A stretch of DNA of 64,000 nt, taken from NCBI GenBank assembly GCA_038530285.1, contig JBCBCY010000016.1:17724-81723 (forward strand), written 5' to 3'. The notes below the pieces were generated by a model. It saw only the letters and a list, made by a program, of their open reading frames with translations. It had not been told where the DNA came from and did not search any database. The stretch's first letter is position 1. Every line of letters starts with the position of its first letter. The position numbers were made by a program, and so were the translations under genes. Shown here one piece after another: positions 50,003-58,558 of the stretch. The DNA comes from JASJAR01 sp038530285. GTDB taxonomy: Bacteria > Pseudomonadota > Alphaproteobacteria > Rhodobacterales > Rhodobacteraceae.

Positions 50003-51721
50003 TTATTGCGTCAGCTTCAACTGGTTGATCGTGTTGGCGATCGCGTCGAAGGCATAGGCAATGTCGAATTTCTCGCTGTCGACCCGGAAGAAGTGGTTCG
50101 GGCTTGAGGCGCATTGCTGCATCACCAGCGCGCTGTCGTCGGTCACTTCAAAGCCGATCGAGAAGATCACGATGCCGGCATCGCGGGCCTGTTTGCAGAT
50201 CGCGTGCAGCCGGGTGACTTTGGGGCCGGCGGCCAGGTTGGCGCGGGTATCGTTGCGCGCATCCTTGTAGTCCTGGTTCGACCCGGTCTGTTCGCGGAAG
50301 GCCGAGTGGGCGTAGTCGCGCACCGACATGCTGGCGAAGACCTCGGTCCAGTCCAACTCATAGGCGTTGCGGTCGTCTTCTTCGGCCACATCGCCATCTT
50401 CATCGACGTCGTAGATTTCAGCGGCGAAATGTGAGGCATAGTCTTCGTCGTGCCCATCGAGAAGCCAGAAGGCTTCGTTCGATATGCCGTCACCGTCTTC
50501 GTCGCCGACTTCCTGATGGGCGAAGGAATAGCGACCCGAGTCGGGGTCCCGCCAGAAGCCCGATGGGCCAGTGCGGTAGTCTTCGTCGAGCTTCCATTCG
50601 GTCGTGGTGACACCGTCGGTCATGACAATCATGAACTTCAGGACTTCGGCCTGGGTGTCATCGTTGGGATCGGCATAGGCCGAGGGGCGGCCGGACAGCT
50701 TGTTGTTGAGCACGCCGTCGCCGACCAGGCCGTCGACAACCGTTGCGGTCGACGGGTCCAGCAGCGCGGTGCCCCATTTGGTGCCCACATCGATCGAGGT
50801 GTAGCCCTGCGCCGTCAGCGCATTGATCTGGGTTTTCAGCGTCGACGGGCTGATCGACCAGGGTGTGATTTCAAACGCATCTTCGGTGCGGCAGGACCAA
50901 TGGGGGGTCCAGTTGCCGCCATCTTCCACCAGAACGCGGCCTTCATCTTCGTTCGAGAACGGGTCGAAATGGGCAAACCGCTGGCGCAGCACGCCGGGCT
51001 TCATCTCGGTGGTGTTGAAATCCTCGGTCTCGAACTCGATGCAATGGGAATAGGTGTGCTCGGTCGTGATGTTGAACTTCGACGCCAGGTCCGCGCCGGG
51101 GTTCACTTGGGTGGCATAGGGCACGATCGACATCGACACGCGGCCCGGTTCGGTGTTCAGCATCACTTCGTCGATGAAGTCGCTTGCGGCGTCTTTCATC
51201 TCTGGCAGTTTGGTGCCCCAGCCCATGGACCCCGACACATCGAGGACGAGCGAGATTTCAATGTCGTTGATCTGTTCGTTGGCCTTGGTGGCGACGGGCA
51301 CGGGCAGTTCCGGTGTGCCGATCATTTTCATGAAATAGGTGTCCATGACGACGGTGGAACTGACATAGACGGTCCGGTCGACCACGTCGCTGCCGACTTT
51401 CTTGTCGTCGACGAAGACCTCATAGGGCAGATTTTCCATCCCGGCCTTGTCGAGGTAGTCGGCCACCACAACCTTGGGGTCGACGTCCTGGTTGAGATCG
51501 GCAGCCGCCAGGACCGCCCGGTCGATGGTGTTCTGCATTGTGGTGCGCAGGTTTTCGTAGCGCATCAAGTCAATGGCAAGACCACCGATGATGATCATCA
51601 AGATGAAAATGAACAGCGAAAAGATCACGAAGGAGCCTTCGTCGTCGCGGCGAAACCGAGACAGTGACGTCGTCACACGAAGCTTTGACCGGGACTGGTC
51701 TTTCGAAACAAGATCAAACAT
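50003..51721 (-). CDS. TadG-like pilus/surface protein with VWA domain (second copy)
   Basis: Encodes 572 aa from the ATG at 51719-51721, preceded by AGGGG; an earlier in-frame ATG at 51868 has no ribosome site. After a short basic head comes one membrane helix (about 31-52) in DEGSFVIFSLFIFILMII, the TadE/TadG-like pseudopilin-type motif. A von Willebrand A domain follows, with MIDAS DVSGSMG (161-167) and a late MTDG. An acidic insert (DEDGDGISNEAF and neighbours) looks calcium-binding. The C-terminus IANTINQLKLTQ is identical to that of the first copy. Probably exported and assembled at the cell surface for adhesion. Confidence 0.87.
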   Translation of the reverse strand: MFDLVSKDQSRSKLRVTTSLSRFRRDDEGSFVIFSLFIFILMIIIGGLAIDLMRYENLRTTMQNTIDRAVLAAADLNQDVDPKVVVADYLDKAGMENLPYEVFVDDKKVGSDVVDRTVYVSSTVVMDTYFMKMIGTPELPVPVATKANEQINDIEISLVLDVSGSMGWGTKLPEMKDAASDFIDEVMLNTEPGRVSMSIVPYATQVNPGADLASKFNITTEHTYSHCIEFETEDFNTTEMKPGVLRQRFAHFDPFSNEDEGRVLVEDGGNWTPHWSCRTEDAFEITPWSISPSTLKTQINALTAQGYTSIDVGTKWGTALLDPSTATVVDGLVGDGVLNNKLSGRPSAYADPNDDTQAEVLKFMIVMTDGVTTTEWKLDEDYRTGPSGFWRDPDSGRYSFAHQEVGDEDGDGISNEAFWLLDGHDEDYASHFAAEIYDVDEDGDVAEEDDRNAYELDWTEVFASMSVRDYAHSAFREQTGSNQDYKDARNDTRANLAAGPKVTRLHAICKQARDAGIVIFSIGFEVTDDSALVMQQCASSPNHFFRVDSEKFDIAYAFDAIANTINQLKLTQ

Positions 51722-52066
51722 ACGCCGTACCCCTGGCAACTCATAAACAGCGCCCCCACGCTGCGGCTTGAACGAGACTGTACCGATGTTCTCGCCGTGC
51801 CTCATATATGGCACAAATGGGGCAGTAAGGTGAATAAATTCGTTTATTATAGAAGGGTTAGGCGACATCCTGGCCCGATTGGGCCGATTGTGTCCAAGAC
51901 CGAAACGAAAACGCCCCCGGGGGGGTGAAAGGGCCGGTCAGAATGTGGCAGGGGGCGTTCGACCTTGGCGGTCTGGCGGGGGTCCTGGCCGCTTTGTTGC
52001 GGGGGTGGGCCCAAAAGAAAACGCCCGCCAAAAGGCGGGCGCTTCATGTCGAGTTGGCGAGCGGTC
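51722..52066. other. Region between TadG-like and TadE-like genes
   Basis: About 345 bp. It holds the terminator of the upstream TadE-like gene (52013-52041), a GC-rich CCCCC/GGGGG inverted repeat (51914-51925), and presumably the promoter of the second TadG-like gene in the AT-rich stretch around 51830-51860. No credible gene. Confidence 0.6.
52013..52041 (-). terminator. Rho-independent terminator of the first TadG-TadE-TadE operon
   Basis: On the minus strand a perfect 8-bp stem CGCCCGCC/GGCGGGCG (arms 52034-52041 and 52022-52029) with loop TTTT is followed by TTTTCTTTT. Confidence 0.88.
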
Positions 52067-52720
52067 TTAGGTAGAACTGGGATCGTCTTCGGCACCGTCG
52101 TCGGTGTTGTCGTCATGGGCCGTGCCCGATCCGATTTCACCGCAGACTTCGTAGCACAGCTGGGGGGCAAAGCGCGGGCTGGTGACAATCAGGTTGTCAA
52201 AGGTCACCGACGGCAGCCCGATATTCACGATGGGGTCGAAGTACGACCAGGTTTCCACCAGAATGGCAGTGTCCTTGTCGGCCATCACCGGAATTTCGTC
52301 GCGGTAATAGGTCTCAATCTGGGCCTGGGTCAGATCGGCCTGACCGCGTGTGCCCTTCGACCAGAGCATGATGTGCTTGTCGATGTCTTCGTCCCAATAG
52401 ACCGCAGTGATGCGGATTTCGGTGTCTTGAGACGAGGTCGTGAGGTAGTCGAAAAACGTGTTCACGCCGGTGATGTAAGACCAGTTGATCACGTCCACTT
52501 CGCGCGACAGAAGGTCAGACACCGTGTAGGCGGCCTTGAGGTTCACGTTCTGCTGGCGGTAGGCGTCAAAGAAAAAGTACATCCCCATGTACGCCCAGGC
52601 GAGCAGCGGAAAGACCATGATCGCTTCCACCGACAAGGTCCCGTCGGTCTTGCGGCCAAAAGTCCGCAGACGCGCCATGGTCAGATTTTTCATCTTCGTG
52701 GATTTGATCTTCGCAGGCAT
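52067..52720 (-). CDS. TadE-like pseudopilin (longer type)
   Basis: Encodes 217 aa. The N-terminus is basic and leads into DGTLSVEAIMVFPLLAWAYMGMYFFF (about 26-51), the TadE-like Glu-containing hydrophobic helix. The exported part contains one Cys pair (LCYEVCGE) near the C-terminus and ends in a very acidic tail. Minor pseudopilins of this family are processed and help build Flp/Tad pili. Last gene of the three-gene operon, with a strong terminator behind it. Confidence 0.83.
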   Translation of the reverse strand: MPAKIKSTKMKNLTMARLRTFGRKTDGTLSVEAIMVFPLLAWAYMGMYFFFDAYRQQNVNLKAAYTVSDLLSREVDVINWSYITGVNTFFDYLTTSSQDTEIRITAVYWDEDIDKHIMLWSKGTRGQADLTQAQIETYYRDEIPVMADKDTAILVETWSYFDPIVNIGLPSVTFDNLIVTSPRFAPQLCYEVCGEIGSGTAHDDNTDDGAEDDPSST

Positions 52721-52733
52721 GGGGCCCCTCCTT

Positions 52734-53258
52734 TTACGTGGGCTCGTTCACAAACGCCGTCATCGACACAAGGCGGTAGCCGCCGGATGTGTCCTTCGGC
52801 ATGCCGTAGCCAAGGCCGAAGGACGGGAACAACGGGTCGATCACGGCGCAAAAGCGCATGAACATCATCTCGTTCTGCAGACCGTTTGCATATTGCGTCA
52901 CGGGCTGAATATCGGCGTCGCGTTCAATGCACTCGGCTTTGACGGGGGGCATATCCCAGGTGTCCATGTCGATGGTGACCAGTTCGATTTCCAGCACTTC
53001 CAGACAATCGGGAATAATGCCCGCGCCATTGCAGACCATCTTGCGAACCTGCTCTTTGGTGGGCGCGGCCCCGGTGTTCAGCCGGATCTGGCGCACGGCC
53101 AGATCGGTGCCACGTTCCAGCATGACGTGGCGCACGTTGGCCATCCCGATCTCATAGGACGAGGCCAGCAAAAGCATGAACGGCATGAACAGGATCGCAA
53201 ACTCGATCGTTGCGGTGCCGTCTTCCCGGCGGAACTTGGAGATCAGGTTTTTCAACAT
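52734..53258 (-). CDS. TadE-like pseudopilin
   Basis: Encodes 174 aa. The motif EDGTATIEFAILFMPFMLLL (12-31), with the conserved Glu after the processing region, is canonical TadE. The exported domain has Cys residues spaced as in related proteins (MVCNGAG, DCLEV, AECIER). It lies only one nt after the first TadG-like gene and 13 bp before the longer TadE-like gene, so all three are co-transcribed. A role in Tad-type pilus biogenesis is expected; no tadABC or flp genes are in the window. Confidence 0.87.
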   Translation of the reverse strand: MLKNLISKFRREDGTATIEFAILFMPFMLLLASSYEIGMANVRHVMLERGTDLAVRQIRLNTGAAPTKEQVRKMVCNGAGIIPDCLEVLEIELVTIDMDTWDMPPVKAECIERDADIQPVTQYANGLQNEMMFMRFCAVIDPLFPSFGLGYGMPKDTSGGYRLVSMTAFVNEPT

Positions 53259-53259
53259 G

Positions 53260-54927
53260 TTACTGGGTCAGCTTCAACTGGTTGATCTGGTTGGCGATGG
53301 ATTCAAAGGCGTATTCGATCTCAAGCCCTTCCACGCGGTAGAAGTGGTTCGCGGTCGACGCACAGTTCTGCATCACGATGGCAGAGGCGTCTGTCACCTC
53401 AAACCCGATGGTGAAGATGATCACGCCGTTGGCCTTGGCCGCCGAACAGATGTTGTTCAGGCGCGTGTCCTTCTGGGCCGCGTTGACGGCTTCGCGCGGG
53501 GCGGTGCTGCCGCGGTAGTAATTGTCGTAATAGTGGTTCGCGTTCCAGTACCGCTGATAGAAGTGCGAATAGGCACGGTGGGACATCGACATCTCGGCCC
53601 AAAGCTGCGGCCAGGTCAATTCGAAGGCATTTTCCGCACCTGAATCGTAGACATCGTCGATCCAGTAGCGGCCGGAGCTGCTGCCGTAGTTGCGGGCGTA
53701 CCAGTAGTCTTCGTTCCAGTCGCTGTCGCCGTCATAGTCATTGATTTCTTCGTCTTCGAACGAATAGCGGCCGGTATCGGGGTCCTTGAACACGCCCGAG
53801 CCGCCGGAGCGATAAGCGTCGTCAAGCTGGTACTGCGTGGTGTTGATGCCGTCGGTCATCACCACCATGAACTTCAGCGCGGCAGGGTTGTTGTAGTCAT
53901 ACGGACGGTCGCCGACAAAGTCGTTCGACACCGCCGGGGTTGCGCGCAGGTTGGTGAAGACCGGACGCGTGGACGGGTCCAGAAGGGCTGAGCCCCATTT
54001 CACGGCCACGTCGATCGAGGTGTTGCCACGCGCGGTGAACCCATCGATCTGGTTGTGAATGGCGGTCTCATTGCTCGCCCAGGGGGTAATTTCAAAGTCG
54101 CTTTCGGTGCGGCAGACCCAGGACGGCGTGTCGCCATTGGCGGCCATGGTTTCAAACGTGCCGCGCCAGTAGCCCGACCAGGGGTCGAAGTGGCCGGCCT
54201 GTTGAAGGGTCACGGTCGGGCTTAGAACAGTGGTGTTGAAGTCGTTTTGTTCGAAGTCGACGCAGTGGGAATAATTGTGGTCGTTGGTGTGGCTGAACTG
54301 GCCCAGAAGGGTCGCGCCGGCGTTCACCTGGGTCGAATAGGGAACAACGTTGATCGACACCTGGCCCGGCTCGACGCCGTCGAGCACTTCGGTGACGAAG
54401 GTCTTCGATGCGTTTTGCATGTTTTGCAGCTTGGTGCCCCAGCCCATGGAGCCTGACACATCGAGGATCATCGAGATCTCGATCTCGTTCACGGCTTCTT
54501 CGGCGGTGGAATTGGCGGGGGCCGCAATGGTCGGCGTGCCCATCATTTTCATGAAGTAGGTGCCAAGGTCGGCGGAGGCGTTCACGGTCACCTTGCGGCC
54601 CGTGACCACCGTGCCGACTTTCGATTCAAACACGTCCACTTCGTAGGGCAGTTCTTTCATGCCCGCCTTGTCGAGGTAGTCGGCCACAACCGCTTCGGGA
54701 TCGACCGTCTGGTCGAGGTCGGCGGCCGCGAGCACGGCCCGGTCAACGCTGTTCTGCATCGTGGTGCGCAGGTTTTCGTAGCGCATCACGTCGATGGCGA
54801 GGCCGCCGATCATGATCATCACGATGAAGATGAAGAGCGCAAAGATCACGAAGGACCCATCCTCTTCACGGTGGAAGATACGGGTCGAGTTCTTGAGCGA
54901 CGTAAGTCTATCGGACATTCTGGCCAT
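53260..54927 (-). CDS. TadG-like pilus/surface protein with VWA domain (first copy)
   Basis: Encodes 555 aa. A short cytoplasmic head and EDGSFVIFALFIFIVMIMIGG (about 22-42) resemble the second copy closely. The VWA domain has MIDAS DVSGS (156-160) and a late MTDG, so it can probably bind a divalent metal and a partner protein. The insert is rich in Tyr, Asn and Asp (YQRYWNANHYYDNYYRG). N- and C-terminal ends are nearly identical to the second copy while the middle differs: a duplication with diverged centre. First gene of the TadG-TadE-TadE operon. Confidence 0.87.
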   Translation of the reverse strand: MARMSDRLTSLKNSTRIFHREEDGSFVIFALFIFIVMIMIGGLAIDVMRYENLRTTMQNSVDRAVLAAADLDQTVDPEAVVADYLDKAGMKELPYEVDVFESKVGTVVTGRKVTVNASADLGTYFMKMMGTPTIAAPANSTAEEAVNEIEISMILDVSGSMGWGTKLQNMQNASKTFVTEVLDGVEPGQVSINVVPYSTQVNAGATLLGQFSHTNDHNYSHCVDFEQNDFNTTVLSPTVTLQQAGHFDPWSGYWRGTFETMAANGDTPSWVCRTESDFEITPWASNETAIHNQIDGFTARGNTSIDVAVKWGSALLDPSTRPVFTNLRATPAVSNDFVGDRPYDYNNPAALKFMVVMTDGINTTQYQLDDAYRSGGSGVFKDPDTGRYSFEDEEINDYDGDSDWNEDYWYARNYGSSSGRYWIDDVYDSGAENAFELTWPQLWAEMSMSHRAYSHFYQRYWNANHYYDNYYRGSTAPREAVNAAQKDTRLNNICSAAKANGVIIFTIGFEVTDASAIVMQNCASTANHFYRVEGLEIEYAFESIANQINQLKLTQ

Positions 54928-55254
54928 GCGTGAACCCTCTCAGACAGCGGCAACGATGCGGCGGAACAGACGTGGACCGCACCGGGGAGGAACCTGGACA
55001 CAAGAAGTGGCGAAAAAATGGCACTGGGTCGGGTTTCTCGCAGGCGTTGGTGCACCATCCGCGACAACATCGTGCCATTTGCGTGGTTGTTGCCGAATTG
55101 AGACCTAATCGCGTTAAGACCTTAGAAATAAAAGCGACGCACGGTGCCACAAATCACCGGTTTGGGTCCCGATGCCCAACGGTTAGGGTCATGGAAAACA
55201 GAATTCGGTAGGGTGATTCGGCTGGCGAACATCCACCAAACGGGAGGGACCTTG
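54928..55254. other. Divergent promoter region of the Tad cluster and GDH gene
   Basis: About 325 bp between divergent genes. It must hold promoters for both; the AT-richest part is 55080-55140. No gene, hairpin or repeat stands out, apart from a GGGAGGG ribosome site for the dehydrogenase. Confidence 0.5.
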
Positions 55255-56694
55255 ATGTCCACTGACGAAAGAGCCAACGAGCCGTCATTTCGCGAAAGCG
55301 TGGATGTGATGTTCAATCGCGCGGTGGCCCTGATGGAGCTGCCGCCGGGCATGGAAGAGAAGATCCGCGTCTGCAACGCGACCTATACGGTGCGCTTCGG
55401 GGTCCGGCTGCGCGGCGAAATCCAGACCTTCACCGGGTACCGGTCGGTCCATTCGGAACATATGGAGCCTGTGAAGGGCGGCATTCGCTATGCGATGAGC
55501 GTGAACCAGGACGAGGTGGAAGCGCTTGCGGCGCTGATGACCTATAAATGTGCGCTGGTGGAAACGCCGTTCGGGGGGTCCAAGGGCGGGCTTTGCATTG
55601 ATCCGCGCGCCTGGAACGAAGAAGAGCTGGAGGCAATCACCCGCCGGTTCACCTACGAACTGGCCAAGCGCGACCTGATCCATCCCAGCCAGAACGTGCC
55701 CGCGCCCGACATGGGCACCGGTGAGCGCGAGATGGCCTGGATGGCCGATCAATACCACCGGATGAACACCACCGATATTGACGCCAATGCCTGTGTGACC
55801 GGCAAGCCGCCCCATGCGGGGGGCATTCAGGGCCGGGTCGAAGCCACGGGGCGGGGCGTGCAATATGCGCTGCAGGAATTCTTCCGTCACCCCGATGATG
55901 TGGCATCCGCGGGGCTCAGCGGCACGCTCGATGGCAAGACGGTCATCGTTCAGGGGTTGGGCAATGTCGGCTATCACGCCGCGAAGTTCCTGTCCGAAGA
56001 GGACGGCTGCAAGATCACCGGGATCATCGAACGCGACGGGGCCTTGGTGGATGATGCGGGCCTTGATGTTGAAGCGGTGAAAAGCTGGATTGCCACCCAT
56101 GGCGGCGTGGCGAGCTATCCAAACGCGGCCTATGTGGAAGACGGCGCGCAGGTGCTGGAACGCGCCTGCGACATCATGGTCCCGGCGGCGTTGGAAGGGG
56201 TGATCCATCTGGGCAATGCGGACCGGGTCCAGGCGCCTTTGATCATTGAAGCGGCAAACGGGCCGATCACGGCTGGGGCCGATGAGATCTTGCGCAAGAA
56301 GGGCTGTGTGATCATCCCGGACATGTATGCCAATGCCGGGGGGGTCACGGTGAGTTATTTCGAATGGGTCAAGAACCTGTCGCATATCCGGTTTGGACGG
56401 ATGGGCCGGCGCCAGGAAGAGGCGCGCCACCAGCTGTTGATCAATGAGCTTGAGCGGTTGTCGGCGGACCGCGATCTGGGCTGGACGCTGGGCGATGATT
56501 TCAAGGACAAGTACCTGCGCGGGGCGGGCGAGTTGGAACTGGTGCGCTCTGGCCTCGATGACACGATGCGGTCGGCCTATCAGGCGATGGCGGAGGTGTG
56601 GCGGTCGCGCGATGACGTGACCGATCTGCGCACGGCGGCTTATCTTGTGTCGATCGGGCGCGTCGTGGCGTCTTACCGCGCCAAGGGGCTATAA
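55255..56694 (+). CDS. Glu/Leu/Phe/Val dehydrogenase family protein (glutamate dehydrogenase-like)
   Basis: Encodes 479 aa from the ATG at 55255, with GGGAGGG upstream. Substrate-site segments GGIRYAMSVNQDEVEALAALMTYK and the catalytic-lysine region ETPFGGSKGGL are followed by the Rossmann motif VIVQGLGNVG and the late EAANGPIT. Domain order and length suit NAD(P)-dependent glutamate dehydrogenase, interconverting glutamate and 2-oxoglutarate plus ammonia. It lies ahead of the sarcosine oxidase operon; both feed one-carbon and nitrogen catabolism, but they are separated by 256 bp. Confidence 0.93.
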   Translation: MSTDERANEPSFRESVDVMFNRAVALMELPPGMEEKIRVCNATYTVRFGVRLRGEIQTFTGYRSVHSEHMEPVKGGIRYAMSVNQDEVEALAALMTYKCALVETPFGGSKGGLCIDPRAWNEEELEAITRRFTYELAKRDLIHPSQNVPAPDMGTGEREMAWMADQYHRMNTTDIDANACVTGKPPHAGGIQGRVEATGRGVQYALQEFFRHPDDVASAGLSGTLDGKTVIVQGLGNVGYHAAKFLSEEDGCKITGIIERDGALVDDAGLDVEAVKSWIATHGGVASYPNAAYVEDGAQVLERACDIMVPAALEGVIHLGNADRVQAPLIIEAANGPITAGADEILRKKGCVIIPDMYANAGGVTVSYFEWVKNLSHIRFGRMGRRQEEARHQLLINELERLSADRDLGWTLGDDFKDKYLRGAGELELVRSGLDDTMRSAYQAMAEVWRSRDDVTDLRTAAYLVSIGRVVASYRAKGL

Positions 56695-56950
56695 CCCGCT
56701 CAGACGCTCAGACGCTCCGGCGGGCAGGACGGCAGGCGAGCAGCCGGGTTTCGCGAAGACCGGCGCGCAAGACCACGGCACGGCCCCCGGGGTGGTTACG
56801 CCAGACAGGCGTGCCCGCCACAGCGGGTGTGGTGCCCGATTGCGCAGAAGGACCCAGTATCGGGGGCGGAATGCGACATATGGCGTCGCACCCGCGCGTT
56901 GCGCCGCCGCGTCGATCTTGAGAAGCTGCGCCCCAGGACACGGGGACGCG

Positions 56951-58201
56951 ATGCGGTATTCAGGGCTTAGGCTGATCAAGGACACGCTGTTTGGCGCGCC
57001 ACCCGACCCGGTCTGGCGGGACCCCGAGCCGAAGGCGGATTACGATATTGTCATCATCGGCGGGGGCGGGCACGGGCTGTCGACCGCTTACTACCTGGCG
57101 AAAAACCACGGGCTGACCAATATCGCGGTTCTGGAAAAGGGCTATCTGGGCGGCGGAAACGTGGGCCGCAACACCACGATCATCCGGGCGAACTATTTCC
57201 TGCCGGGCAATTCGGAGTTTTACAGCCATTCGCTGAAACTGTGGGAAGGGCTGGAGCAGGACCTGAATTACAACGCGATGGTGTCCCAGCGCGGGCTGAT
57301 CAATCTGTTTCATTCCGACGGCCAGCGCGATGCCTTTGCGCGGCGCGGCAATGCGATGCTGGCGCAGGGCGATGATGCGGAACTTCTGGACCGGGCGGGT
57401 GTGGCGCGCCATCTGCCCTGGCTGGATTTCGACAATCACCGCTACCCGGTCTATGGCGGGCTGTTGCACCGGCGCGGCGGGACCGCGCGCCATGATGCGG
57501 TCGCCTGGGGCTATGCGCGCGGGGCCGACCGGCGGGGTGTGGACCTGATCCAGGGCTGCGAAGTGACCGGGATTTCGGTGGACGGGGCCCGGGTCACGGG
57601 GGTCGAGACGTCACGCGGGGCGATCCGCGCCAAGAAAGTCGCCATGGTCACCGCCGGTCGGTCGGGGCAGGTCGCGGCGATGGCGGGGATGCGCCTGCCG
57701 ATTGAAAGCCATGTGCTGCAGGCCTTTGTGACCGAGGGGCTGAAGCCCTGCATCGACCATGTGATCAGCTTCGGGATGGGGCATTTTTATATCAGCCAGT
57801 CCGACAAGGGCGGATTGGTCTTTGGCGGCGATCTGGATTTCTATGCGTCCTATGCTGCGCGGGGCAATCTGCCGATGGCCGAACATGTGACCGATGCCGC
57901 GATGAGCCTGATGCCGATGATCGGCGAGGCCCGCGTGCTGCGGTCCTGGGGCGGGATCATGGATATGACGCCCGATGGCAGCCCGATCATTGATCGCACG
58001 CATATCGAAGGGCTCTACGTCAATGCGGGCTGGTGTTACGGCGGGTTCAAGGCGGTGCCCGCGTCGGGCTACGCCCTTGCGCATCTGATGGCGACGGATA
58101 CGCCCCACAAGACAGCGGCGGGGTACCGGCTGGACCGGTTCGCGACGGGCCGGGGTCTGATGGATGAGGAGGGGACCGGTGCGCAACACAATCTGCATTA
58201 G
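56951..58201 (+). CDS. soxB: Sarcosine oxidase subunit beta
   Basis: Encodes 416 aa from the ATG at 56951, the normal SoxB length; the frame upstream is not family-like. The FAD fold GGGGHG (37-42), the VGRNTTIIRANYFLPGN segment and the C-terminal GWCYGGFKAVPASG are characteristic. SoxB carries the flavin site that oxidises sarcosine to glycine and passes the C1 unit to tetrahydrofolate on SoxA. First gene of soxBDAG. Upstream (56695-56950) is a 256-bp leader with a short CAGACGCT direct repeat and no gene. Confidence 0.95.
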   Translation: MRYSGLRLIKDTLFGAPPDPVWRDPEPKADYDIVIIGGGGHGLSTAYYLAKNHGLTNIAVLEKGYLGGGNVGRNTTIIRANYFLPGNSEFYSHSLKLWEGLEQDLNYNAMVSQRGLINLFHSDGQRDAFARRGNAMLAQGDDAELLDRAGVARHLPWLDFDNHRYPVYGGLLHRRGGTARHDAVAWGYARGADRRGVDLIQGCEVTGISVDGARVTGVETSRGAIRAKKVAMVTAGRSGQVAAMAGMRLPIESHVLQAFVTEGLKPCIDHVISFGMGHFYISQSDKGGLVFGGDLDFYASYAARGNLPMAEHVTDAAMSLMPMIGEARVLRSWGGIMDMTPDGSPIIDRTHIEGLYVNAGWCYGGFKAVPASGYALAHLMATDTPHKTAAGYRLDRFATGRGLMDEEGTGAQHNLH

Positions 58202-58231
58202 GGATTGCGCCGCCTGCGGCGTCGCGGGTTT

Positions 58232-58291
58232 GGGGGCTCTGCCCCCCGGCTTACGCCTCCCCCCGGGATATTTTCAGGGAGATGAAGGGGG
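58232..58291 (+). repeat. Dispersed intergenic element, copy E
   Basis: GGGGGCTCTGCCCCC, then CGGCTTACGCC, then CCCCCCGGGATATTTTCAGGGAGATGAAGGGG. It fills the soxB-soxD gap; its AAGGGG end lies 7 nt before the soxD start and appears to serve as the ribosome-binding site. Confidence 0.78.
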
Positions 58292-58297
58292 GCCGCG

Positions 58298-58558
58298 ATG
58301 CGTCTGAGATGCCCCTATTGCGGTGAGCGTGACCGGCGCGAGTTCACATACAAGGGGGCTGCAGTTGCCCTTATGCGACCTGAGGGCCCGGAGTTTGGCG
58401 CGCACTGGGATGATTACTTGCACAATCGCGACAATCCGGCAGGCGAGACCCGCGACCTGTGGCAGCATGCGCCCTGCGGCACCTGGATTGAGGTTGCGCG
58501 CAACACCGTGACCCACGAGGTGACCGGGACCCGGGTGGTGGCGGAGGACCCCGCGTGA
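58298..58558 (+). CDS. soxD: Sarcosine oxidase subunit delta
   Basis: Encodes 86 aa, the typical SoxD size. The zinc ligands are visible: Cys5 and Cys8 (CPYC), His57 and Cys60 (HAPC). SoxD is the small zinc-binding subunit of the heterotetramer. The last codons overlap the soxA GTG start (4 nt), so translation is coupled. Its ribosome-binding site derives from the dispersed element just upstream. Confidence 0.96.
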   Translation: MRLRCPYCGERDRREFTYKGAAVALMRPEGPEFGAHWDDYLHNRDNPAGETRDLWQHAPCGTWIEVARNTVTHEVTGTRVVAEDPA

